DNA of 64,000 bases from Agrococcus sediminis (GCF_007923295.1 NZ_VOIR01000014.1:39825-103824); one strand, 5' to 3'. Counted from the first letter of the stretch, positions 33,243 through 41,851 are shown. Numbers and translations: made by a program. Notes: generated by a model not told the origin, from the letters alone.

Positions 33243-36200
33243 TCAGTCCAGATCTTGGTCCAGTTGGGCTCGTTCGTCCTCACGGACGGCGTCCCGTTCG
33301 TAGGACTCTGCAATGGCGCGCAGGATCCGTGCAGTTCGGGGCCAATGCACCTGGACCCCCAGACTCCATTGCTTGTACTGCTCAGCCAGCGTTCGCTCCT
33401 GGCTGCCGCCGTCGTAGACACCACGCCAGGTGACACCGCGGCTGTTCAGTCGGCCGGTGATTGCGCCGTTCTCGAGGTTGCGACTCCCGATCGACTCGAT
33501 GAGATCTCGAACTGGAACTGGTGGCCAGATGCCGTCGGCGTCGACCGGCGCCTGAGCAAATGTTTGGCCAATCAATTCGTCACCGATGTCCGCTCGGTCG
33601 AGGTCGGATAGTTGCAGACGAGCCTGCTTGACCCACTCCTGCATCGCAGCTCGATCGAGTGTGCCGTCCTCCTGTCGTCCCGGGAAGCCGCGCCAACCGC
33701 GAAGGACCCACCAAGCGTGCTCGGTTAGCGGATTCGCGCTCTTGCTCTGACGGAGAGGCTCGTTTGCACCCCGGAACGTGCGTTGAACGAGATCAACGAA
33801 CAAGGCAGGGTCGGAGGCGAGAGCCCGATTAAGGGCACGCGGCTCGCGGTTGTGCTCGAGGAGCCTGAAATAGCCGAACTCCAGAGATGCCAGGTCGGCA
33901 ACCGACACGTCGGCTGCGGCTAGGTAGTCCAGCAATGTTCCCACGTAGTGGCCGGTCACCTGTGATATCCCCGCCCGAGCCGGGTCCTGAGTGATCGCCG
34001 CGCGCAAGACGGATAGGACCAGCGTTGCGCTCGGGAGATGCTTCTTCTGGTCCGCTGTCGGGTTGAAGATGCCGTGGCTCGCGACCGCAATCGCCGACCA
34101 AGCTCGTGCTCGCTCAAGGAGCAACTCGATAGCACTAGTGAGATCTTCATGGGGAACCACTTCGAAAGGTGCCTCGGACCAGAAGAGCTCGTCAGCGTCT
34201 GGGAAGTCGCGGAGAATCTCCCAGAACCGGCTCTCCGTCGGGACGTTGAGCACGAACCTTGTCAGGGCCTCGCTCCCCCCGTCGCCCCGTGCGAGTGCTC
34301 GCCTGAGATCAGCTGGTCCATCGACGGCGAGGTGGCTACGGACCCACGCTGCCGCGGCTTCCTGGAGCGCTGTGCTATCCGATGCCAGCCAATCCAACAT
34401 GGTGTCGAGAGCATCAATCGGCTCGTAGGTTGACAGAGCCCAACCGACCTGCGTCGGAGCCTCAGCACGGGCCGCTACTGCGCCGAGCTGTTCCCATGCG
34501 TCGGGGCGGGCAAACAGAACGTCAAGTGCTTCACGCCGTTTGGCTTCCAGCGCTGTCCGGTAGTGCTCGTAGTCGCTCAGGTCGGCACCCGACAGGTCGG
34601 GGTGCCAACTGAAGAGGTATGCGAACCGGCGTAGGTCATCAGCAGGTTGGAGCAGTTCGGCCAGTTTGTGTAAGCGGGCGCGTCGCTCCGCCGGCATCGC
34701 CCAGTCCGCGTCCTGGAACCGCTCGTGCCGCGCTGATGTCTCTCGGACCTGTTCGAACAGGGCAAGTCGAACGTCTTCATCCAAGTCGCCGCGCGATGCT
34801 TCGTCCTCGAGGAACTCGATGATCCGATTCGCGTCGTCCGGGCCCACCGTGGACAACGCTTCCACAAGCCACGGCAGGGCGGTGCGATCTGCCGTGACCC
34901 ATGCGAGTGCTCGGTCGACCAGGCTCGTCGCGAAAGCGAACCATTCGCTGTTCGGCATCCGGTCGCTGGGGGCTTTCCAGAGTTGATAGCGCGGCTCATT
35001 GGGCGGCGAGACCCAGGCATTGCTGTCGGGCCACAGCGCCTTGAGTAAAGCCCAACCTGTCGTCTCGCTCACGATCCGGCTGGCATCGAGCGCTTGGAGA
35101 CGGGTTGCAAGATCTGCGCCAGTGTTCCGAATCCATCCGCAAAGGACGGTCGACATGCTTGCGAGGGGATTGTTACCCGAGTTCTTCGGCAAATCGTAGC
35201 GGCAGAGTTCGCTCAGGATCTGTGTTGCGCGGACGAGGTGGTCTGGCGACCAGCAGAGCACTTCCAAGGCCCACAACAGGTGATGCTGTTGACCCGACGG
35301 CCCCAGTGCCAGCGGATCGTCATTGGCCTGGAACATGCGGCCGACGGTCGGCTCGCTGGTTGCAAGGTCATCCTCCAGCGCCGAAAGGAAGGTGCCTGGA
35401 GCGGCCTCGGCAAGAAGCGGAAGCACGTCGGCGATCGCTCCCCAAGTGTGACCCTTGGAGCCGGCAGTGACCTGACGCAGAACGTCGCGCACAACCTGTT
35501 CGGCCACTGAAGAAGCGTGATTGGTGCCACCGGGGACTGATTCGATCGCTCCTGCCAGGGCGAGGCTGTCGGCGATGCCGCGCCGCAGGGCAGGGGAATA
35601 GGTTCGGCGCTGTCCCTTCATTTGAGCGGCGATCCGCTCGTGTGAATTGAGGCCTTCATAGGGATTTGGGTCCAGGAGAACGCTGGTTGCGATCTCTGCC
35701 CACCGCGATGCCAGATCTGATGACACCCGGTTGCCAAACTCGAGGAACGCCTCCTCCAAGGAAGTGAATACAAAGACATTCCGCACGTTCCGGATCGCCG
35801 GATCGGATCCGCGATTGGCGTCGGCGATAGCGCGCCGTAGGTCGACCAAGGGGATTGCGGCCAGCTCGCTCAGGACGTGCAGGTCCTCCGGTAGATCGGT
35901 CCAACGACTGGCCAGCATCAGTGCGGCGAGCGTGTCGGCCAGCGGTGGCCGAGACCACGTGGGCTGCTGCACGCGAGGTGAGCGCGAAAGGCGCCGCGCC
36001 AATGCGGGCATGCTCCGACGAGCAAGTACCGCGAGGCGATCGGCGTGGCGCCACTCGACGTCGCCTGCTCGGAAGGCCTCGGCCGCCTCGTTTCGGCCAA
36101 CCCTCGGCAGGCGAATGTCGACGCTGCGGCGCACTGCAGAGCCGCTATCGACGATAGAGACGACATGCCTCCCGCTAGCAAGGGCGCGGGCTACGTCTGC

Positions 36201-37220
36201 ATTGTCAAAGTCGGGCACCAAGATCCCGGGCCCTGGGAGTGCCACCATTCGATCCCAGACGCCCGTCGACCGGACGATTGTGACGGCGCCGGGCTCAGTC
36301 GAATCGTCGTCGTCGGGCGTAAGGCACGCATGCAAAAACCCCAGGGCGTCGGCGACCCACTCGGTCTGGATCGATGTAATCCTCGGCTCGTCACCAAGCA
36401 GGGAGCGCAGTCGCTGCGCCTCCTTAGCCCGGCCGGCGATGAAGAGCTTCGGCGGAAGAGCCGGTTCGGCCGCGGCGGAGAAGCGGTCCCACCATGTCTC
36501 CAGAGTCAGCGCGTCCCGGGGTCGAAGACCGAGAGTCTCCGAGATCCACAGGTGTGCGGCCGGCGCAACCTGTAGCCAAGCTTCGAGGTCATCCGCATCG
36601 AGGACGAGGACATCCTTGAAGAGATTCTCGGCTTGTCGCTCGGCGGCCCACGAGTCCTTGCCTTGCCATCGACGGACTGTCACGAAGGCGAAGGTGACAT
36701 CTTGCGATGCCTCGCCCTTTCGTCCGTCGTAGTCCTTGGTGGCTTTGCGCTTGGAGTCCAGGTCGGTGCCGAACTCGAACCAGATCTGTCCGGCCGGCAG
36801 CAATTGCGTCTGCCGCTCGAGGGTCGCTACCCCGTCCTTGCCGGCCAGGGCAACCCCATCGCCTGTCCGGATTGAGATCTGGCCAGCCCCGGGGGTCTCG
36901 AACAACAGCCTACGCACCAACTCTGGAAGCCGATCCTGAGCTTCGCGAGCGTTGGTCTGGGGCCACAGCGCGAGCTGGCTTGCAGTCGCATATTCGGGAC
37001 TTGCGGTTCGTCGTTCGGCAGCGAGACTCACGGCGGGTGCTCCACGCTGCGCTTTGAGGCGCTCCACATCGCTCGCACGGAACCTGTAAAACGACGTCCC
37101 CGGCACCCGCGCATCCGGGAGCAATCCCCGCTTGGCGTAGGCCCGCACGGTGTTCACGTGCACGGCCAATCGCCTGGCTGTCTCACGCACGTTCAGGAAC
37201 TCAGAAGCAGCGCTATTCAC
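33243..37220 (-). CDS. Large island protein: excisionase-type HTH + possible nuclease-like region + long helical body
   Basis: The 1,325-residue protein is not one I can assign to a named family. Residues about 8-58 are a MerR/excisionase HTH (FLNVRETARRLAVHVNTVRAYAKRGLLPDARVPGTSFYRF region). Residues about 115-216 (SIRTGDGVALAGKDGV, IWFEFGT at 146-152, TFAFVTVRRW, VLDADDLEAWL) follow an order I associate with N-terminal domains of large STAND-like defence proteins, where the acidic-strand pattern is nuclease-like. The middle (ILVPDF...IRLPRVGRNEAAEAF...) matches the body of such proteins, but no Walker A motif is visible. The rest is alpha-helical, HEAT/TPR-like. GTG 37220 puts the HTH at the N terminus; an ATG at 37316 would overlap the divergent gene. 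Codon use differs from the chromosome. Confidence covers the gene, not the function. Confidence 0.7.
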   Translation of the reverse strand: MNSAASEFLNVRETARRLAVHVNTVRAYAKRGLLPDARVPGTSFYRFRASDVERLKAQRGAPAVSLAAERRTASPEYATASQLALWPQTNAREAQDRLPELVRRLLFETPGAGQISIRTGDGVALAGKDGVATLERQTQLLPAGQIWFEFGTDLDSKRKATKDYDGRKGEASQDVTFAFVTVRRWQGKDSWAAERQAENLFKDVLVLDADDLEAWLQVAPAAHLWISETLGLRPRDALTLETWWDRFSAAAEPALPPKLFIAGRAKEAQRLRSLLGDEPRITSIQTEWVADALGFLHACLTPDDDDSTEPGAVTIVRSTGVWDRMVALPGPGILVPDFDNADVARALASGRHVVSIVDSGSAVRRSVDIRLPRVGRNEAAEAFRAGDVEWRHADRLAVLARRSMPALARRLSRSPRVQQPTWSRPPLADTLAALMLASRWTDLPEDLHVLSELAAIPLVDLRRAIADANRGSDPAIRNVRNVFVFTSLEEAFLEFGNRVSSDLASRWAEIATSVLLDPNPYEGLNSHERIAAQMKGQRRTYSPALRRGIADSLALAGAIESVPGGTNHASSVAEQVVRDVLRQVTAGSKGHTWGAIADVLPLLAEAAPGTFLSALEDDLATSEPTVGRMFQANDDPLALGPSGQQHHLLWALEVLCWSPDHLVRATQILSELCRYDLPKNSGNNPLASMSTVLCGWIRNTGADLATRLQALDASRIVSETTGWALLKALWPDSNAWVSPPNEPRYQLWKAPSDRMPNSEWFAFATSLVDRALAWVTADRTALPWLVEALSTVGPDDANRIIEFLEDEASRGDLDEDVRLALFEQVRETSARHERFQDADWAMPAERRARLHKLAELLQPADDLRRFAYLFSWHPDLSGADLSDYEHYRTALEAKRREALDVLFARPDAWEQLGAVAARAEAPTQVGWALSTYEPIDALDTMLDWLASDSTALQEAAAAWVRSHLAVDGPADLRRALARGDGGSEALTRFVLNVPTESRFWEILRDFPDADELFWSEAPFEVVPHEDLTSAIELLLERARAWSAIAVASHGIFNPTADQKKHLPSATLVLSVLRAAITQDPARAGISQVTGHYVGTLLDYLAAADVSVADLASLEFGYFRLLEHNREPRALNRALASDPALFVDLVQRTFRGANEPLRQSKSANPLTEHAWWVLRGWRGFPGRQEDGTLDRAAMQEWVKQARLQLSDLDRADIGDELIGQTFAQAPVDADGIWPPVPVRDLIESIGSRNLENGAITGRLNSRGVTWRGVYDGGSQERTLAEQYKQWSLGVQVHWPRTARILRAIAESYERDAVREDERAQLDQDLD

Positions 37221-37239
37221 ACTAACAGCGTACCCGCAT

Positions 37240-37254
37240 GTAGACTTTGTGTAC
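37240..37254. promoter_or_regulatory. Inverted repeat in the divergent promoter of the island gene pair
   Basis: GTAGAC-TTT-GTGTAC (5 of 6 pairs match) lies between the two divergent starts (37220 and 37303), only 82 bp apart. TACGCT just upstream of GTG 37220 on the reverse strand resembles a -10 box for a leaderless or near-leaderless mRNA. The HTH of the large protein is the obvious candidate to bind here. Confidence 0.4.
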
Positions 37255-37302
37255 TCGAAGGCTCCGGGCTTGGTGCAGAGAAGCGGAGGCGGAGGAGGGG
37301 AC

Positions 37303-39234
37303 ATGGATCGGGTCAACGACGCGATCGACCCGTCGTGGTGGGAGGACGTGCTGGCGGCGGCGTCGCTGGACGACCCCTATGAGCCGCCAGAGTTGCTGTC
37401 AACGCATCTCGAGCGGGCGGCTGCCGATCCGGCTGTCACGGGGCTTCACGAACTAGTGCTGCAGGTGTTGGCGATGGTGTCGTCGGCGATGTTGAACGCT
37501 GAGGACTGGTTGGAGCCGTTCACACCCGCGATGCAGTTCGGTGGCAAGCGGACGGTGGTACCGGCGGACTTGGATGCTGACCAGGTGGCGTTGCTGGCGC
37601 GTCTAGCTCCGCTGGTCGAACGTGATGATCTGCGGGCTCGGGTCGCTGATGTCGCCTGGGTCTACGGGGACCGGTCGGACATCGCGATGTTGGACCGAGC
37701 CATCGACGCCTACCGGGCCGCGCCGCTGACGGGCGATGTGTGGTTCAGCGGGGGGAAGGACGCGTGGGTTCGGGCCTTCGCGCTTGCAGCGCGGCGCGGC
37801 GCGGACGGCCAGGCCCGGGTTCAGGAAATGTCGGACGCGCTGAAGGCTCGGGTCTTGGCCGGCCAGGTGACGGACAACTTCAGAACTGTGGGGTTCGCGG
37901 AAACCTTGCGCCAGCACGGTCGTGTCGACACGGCCGGGCGCGCTGAGGTGCGCGAAACACTGTTCGCTCTCGCGGCAAAGGCGTCGTCGGCAACGCCACG
38001 CCTGTCACGCCACCTCGAGCGTGAGGCGCTCGCATGGCTTGGTGGTTCGGACGCGGCGGCGACGAACGCGGCGACCGAGCGCGTTGCGCGGACATACATC
38101 GCAGAAGCCGATTCCCGCATTCAGACGGACCCGAAGGCGGGCGCGCTGGTCGAGGGCCATTTCCTGGAGAAGGCCATCGCAGTCCTCCGAACCATCCCGC
38201 GCTCCTACCGGCTCGAGAACGGACTCGACGAGCTCATCGACGACCTCCGCACTCGGCTGCGTGAGAGCCGGGAGTCGTCGATGGAGCAGATGATGCGTAT
38301 CCAGTCGGACCCGGTCGATCTGACTGACGCCGTGTCCTACGCACGGTCGCAAGTCTCGGGTCACGCGGACAAGTTCGACGCGCTCGCTGCATTCGCGACG
38401 CTCGCACCGCCGCTAGACGAAGCCAGCACGCGCGAGAACGCCGCGAAGATGCTGGAGGGCACCATCAGCCACATCTTCGGATCCTCTACCTTTTCCTCTG
38501 ACTTCCGGAAGATCGCATCGAGGCCGGGGTCTTCTGGTCAGACCGATGACGACGCGGTGTGGGCCGAAATGGTCCGCACGGTGTTCTTTCACTCCCAATT
38601 GCTCGGAAAGGGCATCATCCAGCCTGCGCAAGAGGTCCTGACTACTGAGCACCGGTTCAGTCGGCAGTACATGGTGTCGCTGTGCGTGGAGTCGCCGACG
38701 GTGCCCGAGGGGCACGAGACGTTGTGGGGCGACGGGCTGGCGCTCGGCTTGGGCGGCAACTACGGCGCTGCGGTCTCTGTTCTGGTCCCGCAGTTGGAGC
38801 AGGTCGTGCGCGTCATGTTGAGGCGGCACGACGTGCACACGCTGTTCGTCGATGAGCACGGCGTGGAGAGTGAGAAGAGCTTGAACGCGCTTCTCGACAT
38901 GACCGAGGCCGAGGAAATCTTTGGTGCAGGGATGGTCATGGAGATGAAGGCGATGCTGGTCGTCCAAGGTGGTCCGAACCTGCGCAACGACGTCGCGCAC
39001 GGCCTTCTCGATGACAACTCGGCGTGGAGCTACTCGGCGCTCTACATGTGGTGGTTCTGTCTGCGGCTGGTGACGTGGCCGGTCATCGAGACGATGGACC
39101 GCGCTCGGACGCAGGCAGCAGAGCCCGGCGAAGGCTCAGTAGCAACCGGCCGAGCGGACACCGCGCCGGCGGCGCAGACTAAAGCCGACATCGAGGCGGG
39201 GGCGTTGGCGGAAGACCAGCACCACGAAGATTAG
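37303..39234 (+). CDS. DUF4209-like protein with C-terminal HEPN-type RNDVAH motif
   Basis: The 643-residue protein starts at ATG 37303 after GGAGGAGGGG. It is mostly helical. The C-terminal part looks like DUF4209: GLALGLGGNYGAAVSVLVPQLEQVVRVMLR, then a hydrophobic block and GGPNLRNDVAHGLLDD, with Arg561 and His566 in the R-x4-H pattern of HEPN ribonucleases. HEPN proteins often act as RNase toxins in defence and toxin-antitoxin systems. It is divergent from the large HTH protein, with which it probably forms one unit. Residues after about 600 are a polar tail. Nuclease activity is inference; the motif is visible. Confidence 0.72.
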   Translation: MDRVNDAIDPSWWEDVLAAASLDDPYEPPELLSTHLERAAADPAVTGLHELVLQVLAMVSSAMLNAEDWLEPFTPAMQFGGKRTVVPADLDADQVALLARLAPLVERDDLRARVADVAWVYGDRSDIAMLDRAIDAYRAAPLTGDVWFSGGKDAWVRAFALAARRGADGQARVQEMSDALKARVLAGQVTDNFRTVGFAETLRQHGRVDTAGRAEVRETLFALAAKASSATPRLSRHLEREALAWLGGSDAAATNAATERVARTYIAEADSRIQTDPKAGALVEGHFLEKAIAVLRTIPRSYRLENGLDELIDDLRTRLRESRESSMEQMMRIQSDPVDLTDAVSYARSQVSGHADKFDALAAFATLAPPLDEASTRENAAKMLEGTISHIFGSSTFSSDFRKIASRPGSSGQTDDDAVWAEMVRTVFFHSQLLGKGIIQPAQEVLTTEHRFSRQYMVSLCVESPTVPEGHETLWGDGLALGLGGNYGAAVSVLVPQLEQVVRVMLRRHDVHTLFVDEHGVESEKSLNALLDMTEAEEIFGAGMVMEMKAMLVVQGGPNLRNDVAHGLLDDNSAWSYSALYMWWFCLRLVTWPVIETMDRARTQAAEPGEGSVATGRADTAPAAQTKADIEAGALAEDQHHED

Positions 39235-39347
39235 GTCGGTTCAGGCCAAGAAGTCCCCTGGTTGCCGGCGCACCCACGTTGGCACCAGCAGGTGCGACCT
39301 GAGCGGCCGAGTAACAGGACGACTGGATCCGCTGCCGCGGACGCGCG

Positions 39348-40259
39348 TCAATCCGCGCTGTGACGCACCGCCTGTTTGCTCGGGGAAGCTCGGCGAAATG
39401 CAGGTGCAATCCGAGATGTCGCTTGCTCACCCGGCCTGGAAGCGTCAGCGAGTGTCGCGACCGTCCCGCCGAGCGACGAGGCCATGATCGACTCCGCGGC
39501 CTTACGTGTGCGGTCCTCAGCGGTCGGCCAGAGGTGCGCGTAGGTGTTGAGCGTCGTAGTCGCCTTCGCGTGGCCCAGCGAGCGCTGCACGGTCACAACG
39601 TCGCACCCGGTCGCGATGAGACCAGAGGCGTAGAAGTGGCGGAGGTCGTGGAGCTTGATTCCTGACAGGCCGGCGTCGCGGAGCGTCTTCCGCCACCAGT
39701 AGCCGACGGTGTTCTGGTGCGGTGGGTCGTCGCTCTCCCCGGCGAAGAGCCACCGATCCGTGCCGGTGGTGCCGTGAGCGGCGACGTGTTCGGCGAGCAC
39801 GTTGATGAGGCTGTCGGCGAGGTAGACGACGCGCTCTGATCCTTACTTCGGCGCTCGTACGTCGATCGTGCCGCCGTTGACGCGCTGGACCTGGCGGGAG
39901 ACCTTGAGTGACTTGCGGAGGAAGTCAACGTCGCCGAGTTGGACCGCGGCGGCCTCACCCAGCCGCAGGCCGACGAAGGCACAGAGGGCGATGAACGGCT
40001 GGAACCGCTCGTCAGCCACGGCCATCAGCTGCCCGACCTCTTCCGGAGTAGGGATCGACATGGCCACGTCCGCGCGACGGCCACGAGGTAGCCGTACGCC
40101 GTCGGTCGGGTCGGAGCCGATCACCCGATCCTTCACCGCGGCGCGGAACACCGACCGGACGTTGACGTACCGCGTCTTAATCGTGCCGGCGGCGAGTCCG
40201 GCGGCGTTCATCTGCTTGATGCGTACGGGCGGATCGACGATGCGCCCTCGCCCGGGCAT
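39348..40259 (-). pseudogene. Tyrosine recombinase/integrase, N-terminally truncated with in-frame stop
   Basis: Two pieces in the same frame make one integrase: 40259-39843 (core-binding end and CAFVGLRLGEAAAVQL with the first catalytic Arg) and 39842-39348 (HDLRHFYASGL, LGHAKATTTLNTYAHL with His, Arg, His and the Tyr nucleophile). They are separated by TAA at 39843-39845 after IDVRAPK, where relatives read PKYGSERVVYL, so a Tyr codon has become a stop. The N-terminal arm-binding domain is also missing. The enzyme that inserted the island is therefore probably dead. Its 5' end is set only approximately. Confidence 0.85.
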
Positions 40260-40298
40260 TCACCTTGGTCATTTGGATTTGCGGCCACGGTAGTTGCT

Positions 40299-40312
40299 GG
40301 TACTTTGGTACC
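40299..40312. promoter_or_regulatory. Palindromic operator overlapping the promoter of the RHH gene
   Basis: GGTAC-TTTG-GTACC lies 20 bp before the start. It overlaps a -10 box (TACTTT, 40301-40306) that has TTGCGG 16 bp upstream. Autorepression by the ribbon-helix-helix protein is the simple reading. Confidence 0.55.
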
Positions 40313-40331
40313 CAAGAAGGAGGGCAGCCCT

Positions 40332-40592
40332 ATGGCTACCGCTACCGCGCCGATCAAGGTCGACGCCGCTACTGACGAACTCGTGTCGCACGCAGCTCAC
40401 TTCATGTCCCGATCGAAGAAGGACATCGTCGACGCTGCTGTCCGCGAGTACATCGACGCGCACCGCGAGGAAATCAACGCGGGCATCAAGGCTGCACTCG
40501 GTCAGCTCAACGGCACCGACGCCGCTGCCGTGTCGCTCATGACCGGCCTCAGCAGCGAAGAGCTCGACGACCTCGGCGGACTACCGCAGTAA
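40332..40592 (+). CDS. Ribbon-helix-helix protein (antitoxin-like)
   Basis: The 86-residue protein has an RHH pattern: beta strand APIKVDAATDELVSHAAHF followed by MSRSKKDIVDAAVREYIDAHREEI helices. The C-terminal half is acidic (SSEELDDLGGL), as in antitoxins that bind a toxin partner. ATG 40332 has AGGAGGG 7 bp upstream; the longer frame from 40305 lies upstream of the operator and ribosome-binding site. The next gene starts 52 bp downstream. Confidence 0.72.
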   Translation: MATATAPIKVDAATDELVSHAAHFMSRSKKDIVDAAVREYIDAHREEINAGIKAALGQLNGTDAAAVSLMTGLSSEELDDLGGLPQ

Positions 40593-40644
40593 CCGACGCA
40601 TCGCCTTCCGCCGGACCGTCGGACCTGGCCGCTAGATTCGCCCC

Positions 40645-41424
40645 ATGGTCTCGGAACCGATCGGCGTGCGCCCCACGAGGCGCTGCCTCGGTGATCTGGG
40701 AGTTGAACTGCCAGACCTCGGAGTCCGCTTGGAAGAGATCGATGAGCCGGTCATCGTGAGCGCCCAGGTGGTCCCTGAACAGCGGGACGCAGGCGGCGCG
40801 GAGCGCGTCGTCGCGCTCACCGACCGCGTCTGGTTCAAGGTCAAGACCAGTGACCATCGCGCTGCCGTGACCGAGCTCCGCGGCACTGATCTCCCGGACT
40901 GGGTGCGCCCGAGCCGAGGGGCTTGGTGGATCGGCGTCGCTGGCCGGCGCCAAGCGGACAGTCCCCAGCGCGACTTCTACGCCGCGCTGCAGCGAGAGTG
41001 CACGACGGGAAGGACCGTCTCCTCGGATCACCTGCTCCCGGCCGATTGGGACTGGCAGCGCCTCGCTGCAGAACAGGCCGTCGCGTGGCGGCGCGAGATG
41101 AAGAACATGGTCATCCGGCTCATCGCGATGTCGCTAAAGAGCGGCCATCTCGCCGTAGCCGAGTTCCGGAACCATCGGATCAAGGCGCTCGTCCGGGCAG
41201 AGAACGACCACGAGGCCTACCTCGCGATCATTGCCGAAGGAGTGCCGGACCCGCAGATGTTCGCATTGCTTCTTGACTGCGTCCCCGGAGTTGCGCCTGA
41301 AGACTGGCAGCCCGAACCGTCGCCCCTGGCGGAGATGAACCCTGGCTCGGGCGAGATCATCTGGTCGACGCTCTTCCCGTCCGAGGTCGCCAACGAGATC
41401 CTCGACCTAGACTGCGATGACTGA
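40645..41424 (+). CDS. Unknown protein encoded after the RHH gene (259 residues)
   Basis: I do not recognise the family. The N-terminal part (VVALTDRVWFKVKTSDHRAAVTEL ... DWVRPSRGAWWIGVAGRRQADSPQRDFYAALQREC) is globular and rich in Trp and Arg, followed by helical segments (WRREMKNMVIRLIAMSLKSGHLAVAEFRN) and an acidic C terminus. It may be the partner of the RHH gene, such as a toxin, or another island cargo. It is intact and ends just before the right arm repeats. Confidence 0.55.
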   Translation: MVSEPIGVRPTRRCLGDLGVELPDLGVRLEEIDEPVIVSAQVVPEQRDAGGAERVVALTDRVWFKVKTSDHRAAVTELRGTDLPDWVRPSRGAWWIGVAGRRQADSPQRDFYAALQRECTTGRTVSSDHLLPADWDWQRLAAEQAVAWRREMKNMVIRLIAMSLKSGHLAVAEFRNHRIKALVRAENDHEAYLAIIAEGVPDPQMFALLLDCVPGVAPEDWQPEPSPLAEMNPGSGEIIWSTLFPSEVANEILDLDCDD

Positions 41425-41432
41425 GGCCCAGC

Positions 41433-41451
41433 GGTCCGCAAATAGTCCGCA
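41433..41451 (+). repeat. Integrase arm-type repeats, right end
   Basis: GGTCCGCA (41433-41440) and AGTCCGCA (41444-41451) repeat the left-end octamer with the same 11-bp spacing. CCGCAGGTCAGA at 41511-41522 matches 32994-33005. The stretch 41425-41579 holds no gene. Confidence 0.6.
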
Positions 41452-41579
41452 AGAAGTCCCGCCAAGACCGACTCTCGCCAACGACGCCCAACGGTCCCAC
41501 GAGCGCGTTTCCGCAGGTCAGACCGCATTTTCCGGCCCCAACCAACCGTGACCGTCAACACCCGAAACCAGGGGTTATC

Positions 41580-41597
41580 GTTCCGCTTCAACGTGTG
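41580..41597 (+). repeat. attR core (18 bp)
   Basis: Exact copy of the ychF 3' core at 32963-32980. Here the sequence continues GGCC rather than A, so the ychF stop is not restored at this copy. Confidence 0.85.
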
Positions 41598-41763
41598 GCC
41601 GAGCGCGGCGACGGCACGGCATGCCCCAGCCGCTCGGGCCGGCGACAGCGAGGCTCTCTCACCGCACCTGAACCTCATATCCAGGAACCGCCCAGCCCTG
41701 CCCTGGCAATGTGTACCCCGGCACTCCTGGGGCGGGAAACGTCTTGGATGAAGGCCCAGCGAC

Positions 41764-41790
41764 AGCCCCTCCGCTTCGGCGTGAGGGGCT
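41764..41790 (+). terminator. Hairpin right of the island (probable old ychF terminator)
   Basis: AGCCCCTC pairs exactly with GAGGGGCT around an 11-nt loop. It has no gene directly upstream, so it may be the original ychF terminator, now separated from ychF by the island. The rest of 41598-41851 holds no gene. Confidence 0.6.
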
Positions 41791-41851
41791 TCCACCTTGT
41801 AGGGGCGCTTCCCGGTTGGCTTCCTCCAGCCCGGCACGCCAGTCTTGACCC

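Larger units (their letters stand above)
32963..41597. mobile_element. Integrated genomic island at the 3' end of ychF (~8.6 kb)
   Basis: The island is bounded by an 18-bp direct repeat, has a tyrosine integrase pseudogene, integrase-type arm repeats at both ends, clearly lower GC and a mix of codons that end in A or T, and cargo genes with no housekeeping role. Order: large HTH protein (-), DUF4209/HEPN-like protein (+), integrase remnant (-), ribbon-helix-helix gene (+), unknown gene (+). No replication or conjugation genes are present, so it is an integrative element or phage-satellite remnant, now probably fixed. Confidence 0.85.

Noticed and set aside
39348-39800. Separate functional integrase gene
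   Set aside because: Same frame as the fragment at 39843-40259, separated by one TAA; it lacks the arm-binding and first catalytic Arg regions.
40269-40463. Minus-strand 64-residue ORF over the RHH gene
   Set aside because: Antisense of the RHH gene and its promoter, no domain or ribosome-binding site; possible integrase N-terminal remnant could not be supported.
41548-41751. Plus-strand 67-residue ORF at the right island end
   Set aside because: It starts in island DNA and runs through the attR core into the flank. It is a junction artefact, though it is discussed as evidence about attB.
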